A DNA stretch of 64,000 bases from the NCBI GenBank assembly GCA_026008535.1, contig BRKX01000004.1, positions 28,896,501-28,960,500 of the forward strand. The letters are read 5' to 3'. Under the pieces are notes generated by a model. It saw only the letters and a program-made list of their open reading frames with translations. It made no database searches and was not told the origin of the DNA. The position numbers were made by a program, and so were the translations under genes. Shown here one piece after another: positions 58,435-64,000 of this stretch; positions within the stretch are counted from its first letter, which is position 1, and each line of letters starts with the position of its first letter. This DNA comes from Perilla frutescens. Taxonomy: Eukaryota; Streptophyta; Magnoliopsida; Lamiales; Lamiaceae.

Positions 58435-60084
58435 ATGACCCGTTTCTTACAAAAAGAAGAGCTAGTGTTCGATCTAGAGCCGGAGAGGACTTTACATCAG
58501 CTGAGGAGGGCTGCTAGGGAGTTTAAGGAGATTTCCACATCTGAACTAGGGATTTTTGATCTTCATAAATTGTTCGATGAGGGCATGGCTAACAACAATG
58601 AGAATCAAGCACTCCTCAATGCTGCTGAACCTGAGCCTCTGTTCAGAGAAATAGGCCGCCTCAGAAACAACCAGCCTATTTGCATCGTACTTCCACATAT
58701 TGCTAACAACTCGGAGATCAGACCTGGGTTCATACAAGTGTTGCCAAAGTTCAGTTATTTGCCAGGAGAGAGTGCACATAAGCACTTGTCCGAGTTTGAC
58801 CTAGTCTGCTCGACTTTGCGCCCGCAAGGCTTTACGGCCGACAATCTGAGGCTGCTAACATTCTCTCATACTTTGCAGGGCAAAGCTAAAGACTGGCTAT
58901 TCGATCTTCCATCTGGGTTGATCGCTACCTGGGACGAGCTAGAGGGACAATTCTTACGCAAGTTCTTCCTGGAGTCCCGAGCTGCAAATTTGAGGATGGC
59001 AATTAGCAGCATCAAACAAAAGTAAAATGAGAGTTTAGCCGAGTACTAAGAGAGGTTTCAGCAGCTTTGTCGCAAGTGCCCAGGCCATGGGTTCACAGAT
59101 TATCAATTGCTAACCAATTATTTTTACCGTGGCATGTCTACTTTTGACAGGAAAATCGTTGATGTTGCTAGTAGAGGATCTCTCAGTAACAAGACCCTAG
59201 CTGAGGCGAAGCAACTCATCATCAACATGGCTTCTGGAGGTCAACAGTATAAAGATGAAGATGAAGGTAGACACCGATCTGTGAAAACAATTGAGCGAGT
59301 TGAAAGTTCCGAAGTCAAAGAAAAGATCGACGCTCTGACTTCTCTGGTCAGAGGCCTAGCTGTGGCATAGACAAAGCACTCCCGGTGTAGAGTGTGCTCA
59401 GAGAATGGGCACTTTACTGACGAGTGCCCAACTTTGCAAGACCCTTCCACCGAGCAAGCTTGCTATGGGTCCGGAGATGCACAAGAAGATGCTTTGAGAA
59501 GGAAGTGAAATTATGACCCTTACTCCATCACTTACAATCCAGGTTAGAGGGGCCATCCAAATTTCCATTGGAAACAACCTGGGGATCCGAGACCACCTGG
59601 AGATTTACCTCCGAGGCCACCACAAGACGGTCCATATGCCTATACTGACAAACTTGTGCCGACTATGAGTGAGATTATGAAGTGTCTGGAGCAAAGTAGT
59701 GCTCTGGTGAACAGCTTGACTCAGAATCAGAAAGCATTCCAGCAGGAGACGGAAGCTGCCCTTGGCAGTATGGGCACACAGATCACCTAGCTTGCTACTC
59801 AAATGAATAAGATGCAAGGGTATACAGGGAAACTGCCTTCCCAAGCTGAGCAAAATCCCAGGGGAAATGTTAGTGCTGTGACTCTTCGCAGTGGGAAAGA
59901 GTTGGCTGAAGAGGAGGTTAAGAAGGAGAAGAACATGCAGTATGGGCATACTGCGCAACCTGAAAAAAAATCTAGTACAGAAGAAGAACAGCCTGCTGCC
60001 GAATCTGCCCCCACTGAGGTAAAATCTGAACCTAAAATTCCTAACCCTGTAGCTGCAGCCCCTTTCCCTTCCAGGTTGGTTTAA
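58435..60084 (+). pseudogene. Athila-like gag
   Basis: ATG at 58435 after a TTTACAG tract; the frame stays the same to 60084 apart from stops. Capsid part: FIQVLPKFSYLPGESAHKHL, LRPQGFTADNLRLLTF, KAKDWLFDLPSG, a QFLRKFF block. Then a coiled-coil-prone part, zinc knuckle CRVCSENGHFTDEC, YDPYSITYNPG, a Pro-rich linker and a Glu-rich spacer. Stops at about 59023, 59047, 59368, 59506, 59546 and 59788 are each one base change from Gln, Trp or Arg codons. The frame is lost near 60084-60095. Confidence 0.85.
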
Positions 60085-60094
60085 AACAAGAAGA

Positions 60095-61424
60095 GGATGA
60101 CGAGAAGGAGATCCTCGAGCTGTTCAAGAAGGTTGAAATCATCCTGCCTCTGATTGATGCTATCAAGCAAGTTCCTAGATATGCAAAATTCTTGAAGGAA
60201 TTATGTGCGAAAAGGATGAGATATGGGAAAGATGTAAGAATTAAGGTTGGTGAAAATATTTCTGCCGTAATTCAAAAGAAGCTGCCACAAAAATGCAGGG
60301 ATCCAGGTATGTTCACTATCCCTTGCATTATTGGGAGTACAAAGGTTGAGAAAGTCATGCTAGATTTAGGCGCATCAATAAATGTTATGCCGCTATCTAT
60401 GTACAAGGAACTGCAATTAGGTCCTATGAAGGATACTCGAGTCATCATTCAGTTAGCTGATAGGTCTAATGCATATCCTCAAGGTGTGGTAGAAGATGTT
60501 CTTGTTAAGGTCAATGATTTAATCTTTCCTGTGGATTTTTACATTGTTGACATGGATGATTCTTTTTCTGCACATAGATCATTGATTCTGTTAGGATGCC
60601 CATTCATAAAAACAGCAAGAACAAAGATTGATGTTGATAAAGGCATGCTTAATTTCGAATTTAATGGTGACATTGTTACATTCAATATATTTGTAGCTAT
60701 GAAGCATGTTGAGGACCCTGAGGCTCTTTATATGGTTGATATTGTTGATTCTCTAATTGACGATTTAGTTGAGCACAATTTCAGGGAAGATAAGTTAGAG
60801 CAGGTCCTATTTGGTGGAGTGACTGAAGCTGCTATCCACACAGACGAATAAGAAGCCATCAGGGAGATTATTCAGCAGCTGTATGTCGTAGATGAATTTC
60901 CGGCTCGAAATCTACCAGGCCGTATGTCCCTACCGACCAACTCAGAGCCAATTTTACCATCGCATATGAAGGCTCCCGTACTGGAGTTGAAGGTTCTTCC
61001 CGAGCATCTGAAATATACTTACTTGGGGGAGCAAGAAATGCTACCAGTCATCATCAGCAAGGATCTGAACGCCGATCAAGAAGAGTAATTGGTTGAGTTG
61101 CTGAAAAGACATAAGGGCGCTATCGGTTGGACTTTAGCCGATATTAAAGGAATCAGCCCAGATATATGCATGCACCAGATTTTTCTTGAGCTAGATTGCA
61201 AGCCCTCTTGAGATCCATAGAGAAAATTGAACCCGATGATGAAAGAAGTGGTTCTCAAAGAAATCCTCAAGATGCTCCAGCTAAGGATCATTTACCCAAT
61301 CTCCGATAGTGTTTGGGTCAGTCCAGTGCACGTGGTTCTGAAAAAGTCCGGGTTCCAGCTTGTCAAGAATGAGAGCAATGAGTTGATTCCAATGAGGTTG
61401 CAAATAGGTTGGCGCATGTGCATA
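60095..61424 (+). pseudogene. Athila-like protease and start of reverse transcriptase
   Basis: The open stretch 60192-60851 contains the retropepsin motif LDLGASINVMPLSMYKELQL, where DLG replaces the usual DTG/DSG, as is normal in Athila, and LLGCPFIKTARTKIDV, the second flap-side block. After a stop at 60849 comes the linker and the reverse transcriptase start with HKGAIGWTLADIKGISPDIC and YPISDSVWVSPVHVVLKKSG, then NELIPMRLQIGWRMCI. There the frame is cut at 61424 by a gypsy LTR. Fingers-domain residues only; the catalytic part is beyond the insertion. Confidence 0.85.
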
Positions 61425-64000
61425 TGTCACACCCCAGATTTCTAGATAAGGTTTAAGGTAATTGTTAATGTTAATCAATCGGTTAAGGAAGAAATTTAAA
61501 TAAGTTAATTAAGGTTGGATGTCAGTCAAGACTTTAAGAGTCAGTTTTCGTGAAAATTGCCTTTTCAGAAAATATAATCTTAATTCTTTTATGACCATTC
61601 GTGGTCTCGTTAGAAAGGTTTCAACTCAAGGAGTATGCTGATGTTTTCGAATTTTAAATCTGAATTCATTTGAGTTCCCGGTGATGAAAAACTTATTTAA
61701 AAGGCGAATGGATAGTAACTTTTGCGTGCGTTCGTGTTTTGAGAAATTTACGAAATCCTCCTTGTTGATTAGAGTTCAGTTCTGTTAGGCCCCTCTTATG
61801 GGAAATAACTCAAGAATTCCGTTGGTGTTCACGGATCTCCATTCTGAGGTCAATCGAATGCTCGGGAGCAAAATCTGTCAGTCTGAGTGAATAGTAAAAG
61901 TAATTCCAAAAAGGGAATCTTTGCTCGTCTTTCTTCTGACGACCCCGTCTTCTTCACGAATCAAGTTGGTTCACTAGTATTCGAGCCAACCAGTCTCCCG
62001 GTATTTTTAGATTTCGTGTCTGAAGTCATATGGACCTCGACATCGAATAAAGCAACTTTTAACCGAACTCGAGGTAACTTTTGCAGTATTTCCGCACTGC
62101 AATGGCTTCCAAGGGAAGCCAAAGCTTCTCCTATAAATAGAGGGCCACCCCTTTGCATTTCATTGTTCATTATTCATCCATTTCACTTCTAATTCGAGAG
62201 GGTGAGAAGCTTTGAAAGCCGAGAAGGTTCTGTCAAAGTAAAAAGTGTTCTTTGTGAGTGTTCTGCAAGATGACGAGCGGAGTGGCGTGGAAGGAATGCG
62301 GTGAGGGATTGTGCTAGGGGCACCGTTGGGCCGTAGCAGGTGGTTCTGCCGCCATTGCAACTCAACGAGACACTGAGCTAGCCATATTCCTTCGACGCTC
62401 CTAACCCCGTCCATTCTTGTTCGTCGGTCTCGACTCCATTTCTTTTCCGTCTTTTAAATTCCGCATTTACTTTCCGTTCTTTACGTTCTTCGTGTTCTTC
62501 ATTATTGTTCGTCTAAGTTGTATTTCGATTGTTATTGAAGTTCCAAGATAATAACGTTAACGCTATATTTTCCCATTTTATTCTTGTAGTTATTATTCTT
62601 AAGATTAGCCTCATTTATTCCGATAAATTCCGTTCAAACTATATTTAAGAGATTTCATCGTTATTCTAATTATTAAGTAGGATTATCGTATTTATGCCAT
62701 TATAATGCCAAAATTCTTTTTAAGTTAAAGCATGTTGTTGCATGTTAATTTCAAGTATGTTGTTTCTAAGAAATTTCGGGTTAAGTATTCTTCGTGTTCG
62801 TCAAAAGAATCAACGAACACGAAGAACCCAATTGAAGATCGCCCAGAACTGGGTTGAAGAGAGAGAAATGAGAGAGTCCCGCGGGGGGAGGGGGCGCTGC
62901 CGCGCCACACCCCCCTCGGCCTCCAAACCCGCCGGGGCTAGGGCGCCTCGCCGGTACACCATGCACCGCGGCGGGGCTAGAGTGCCCGCCGGCGCACCAT
63001 GCGCCGCGGCGGGGCGTGGTCCGCCGGCGTCCAGGTGCGCCGCGGCGCCCCCCTTCTCCGTGTTGTTTTTCACCGTTTCTTTTCCGGCTATTTCGTACCC
63101 TCTTCCTAAGTTTTTCGAGCTTTTCAAATCATGGTATTTCCAAGCTATTTTCAAGTTTAAATTTTAGAGAAGTATTCAAGTTATTCCCGATTTAATTCGA
63201 ATAAGCTATTCAAAGTTATTTTCCATTTAAAAATTGAGAAATCAAGTCAAGAAGTTCCTTAATTAAAATAAATCCTTCTCGAATCTTTATAAAGTCATAA
63301 AGTCGTGCTATCCATGATTAAGTCCTAATTAGAAATATATAAGATGGGTATTATTTAATTCCACATTTTTAGCTAGAAATCCTCGTAGTAGGCCGCTGAG
63401 TCGATAATTCAACTTTTGTAGGAGGAAGTGAGCCTCATGGGAATTCGAAGAAGGATCATCAACTCATTGCCTCATCTTCTACTCCGTGATCGAGGTTGGT
63501 AAATTTATACTCATCTAAAGTTTGAGCTAATAAACTCTAGAAGCATATAGGGCAAATGAGATATCCAATAAAGCATTTTTGCTCTGCCTGATTGATCTCT
63601 GTACAAGGAAGAAATGAAAAGAAGATATTATGTTATAACTGAGTTCTCAAGCATGTTTAGAATGTATAGAAATGCTAAAGTTTATCTATGCTTAGCATGA
63701 GATATTTAGAATTGTCTTTAGTCACAATTCGCATTTATTTACGTTTATCTCTCGTATACGAATGCTTATGCTTGTTAAAGCTCGTACAGTTAAGGATTAA
63801 GGATTTCCTTTTTAGGTAGTGTAAAATCCCTTATAGGCCGAGATCATGTTTTATTGAAGGATTAGTACCTAGACGTGCTCTACGATTGGTTTTGATAGCA
63901 AGGCTAAGGAAGGAAGGAACTTAGCATTTCACTTAGGCAGGAATTAAGTTCAGAACTCTTAAGGGAGTCACTGCTGGATTTTTCCCTCGCAAACTCGTTC
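61425..64000 (+). repeat. Long chromovirus-like gypsy LTR inserted in Athila, runs off the window
   Basis: Starts TGTCACACCCCAGATTTC inside the reverse transcriptase of the Athila element. Homologous along its length to 30300-33373 (shared TTTGAGTTCCCGGTGAT, CTATAAATAG, ATTAAGGATT and the ACTGCTGG...CCCTCGCA block at the window end), so about 2.6 of roughly 3.1 kb is present. TATA box at 62132-62140. Whether it is a solo LTR or the 5' end of a full element cannot be seen. Confidence 0.85.
62878..63062. repeat. GC-rich minisatellite in gypsy LTR
   Basis: Imperfect units of about 38-45 bp, each ending in a GCACC/CCAGGTGCGCCGCGGCG-like phrase, in an AT-rich LTR. The unit differs from that in the related LTR at 31136-31290. 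ORFs here in several frames are by-products of the low stop density. Confidence 0.75.

Noticed and set aside
62742..63167. 141-codon frame with Arg/Ala/Pro-rich stretch, and antisense frames
   Set aside because: Same cause: GC-rich tandem array inside the gypsy LTR; no known domain.
1..64000. CRISPR arrays, operons, tRNA or rRNA genes
   Set aside because: No regularly spaced repeats of that type and no complete tRNA or rRNA sequence; tRNA-like matches are primer-binding sites and the SINE B box. The window is plant nuclear DNA.

Overview
This is a plant nuclear-genome window, most likely from a eudicot. It is AT-rich and packed with LTR retrotransposons, MITEs, a SINE and a LINE, and I recognise only one host gene. 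That gene is a spliced basic helix-loop-helix transcription factor of the kind known in plants as group Ib (the ORG2/ORG3, bHLH38/39/100/101 family linked to iron deficiency). Exons 1 and 2 lie at 4836-5141 and 5327-5671. I place a short third exon at 14238-14315, so intron 2 would be about 8.6 kb and filled with small transposons: a long-TIR MITE, a Stowaway-like MITE, another MITE, a SINE with a clean target duplication, a hAT-like element and a small CACTA element.

Left flank (1-3520): the 3' end of a SIRE/Maximus-type Ty1/copia element (env-like extra ORF, polypurine tract, LTR) and a more decayed relative. Right flank (15021-64000): a deep nest of retrotransposons. An Athila-like gag fragment and a SIRE LTR plus env-like fragment are followed by three or more members of one Ty1/copia family inserted into each other. 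Copia-A keeps only its pol end and part of an LTR. Copia-B (LTR 18231-19667) sits in the Copia-A LTR. Copia-C starts at 23836 inside the Copia-B integrase. Copia-D (25031-54364, perfect 5-bp CACAA duplication) sits inside the Copia-C LTR. Copia-D in turn carries a truncated chromovirus-like gypsy element with a 3.07-kb LTR (28085-33373), and a SIRE element on the minus strand (37159-54223) in its 3' LTR. The SIRE element has been hit by a LINE (40007-40687), a 3.9-kb CACTA element (41702-45612), a TRIM (45742-46249) and a solo gypsy LTR (46622-48573). Beyond 54490 the nest continues with a minus-strand chromovirus LTR and integrase end, an Athila-like element (about 56960-61424) and another long gypsy LTR inserted in the Athila reverse transcriptase and running off the window.

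Almost every retroelement ORF is broken by stops and frameshifts; many stops look like C-to-T decay of methylated cytosines. The best-preserved element ORF is the 414-codon SIRE env-like frame at 38485-39729. I do not see a new multi-gene system. The most unusual item is the CACTA element: it carries at least one clear exon copy of a LETM1-like mitochondrial protein gene with splice borders, and a fragment resembling the C-terminal end of a mitochondrial elongation factor G. It is thus a gene-capturing element with two fragments from mitochondrial-protein genes. Coordinates of LTR ends and insertions rest on TG/CA ends, primer-binding sites, polypurine tracts and target-site duplications read by eye.
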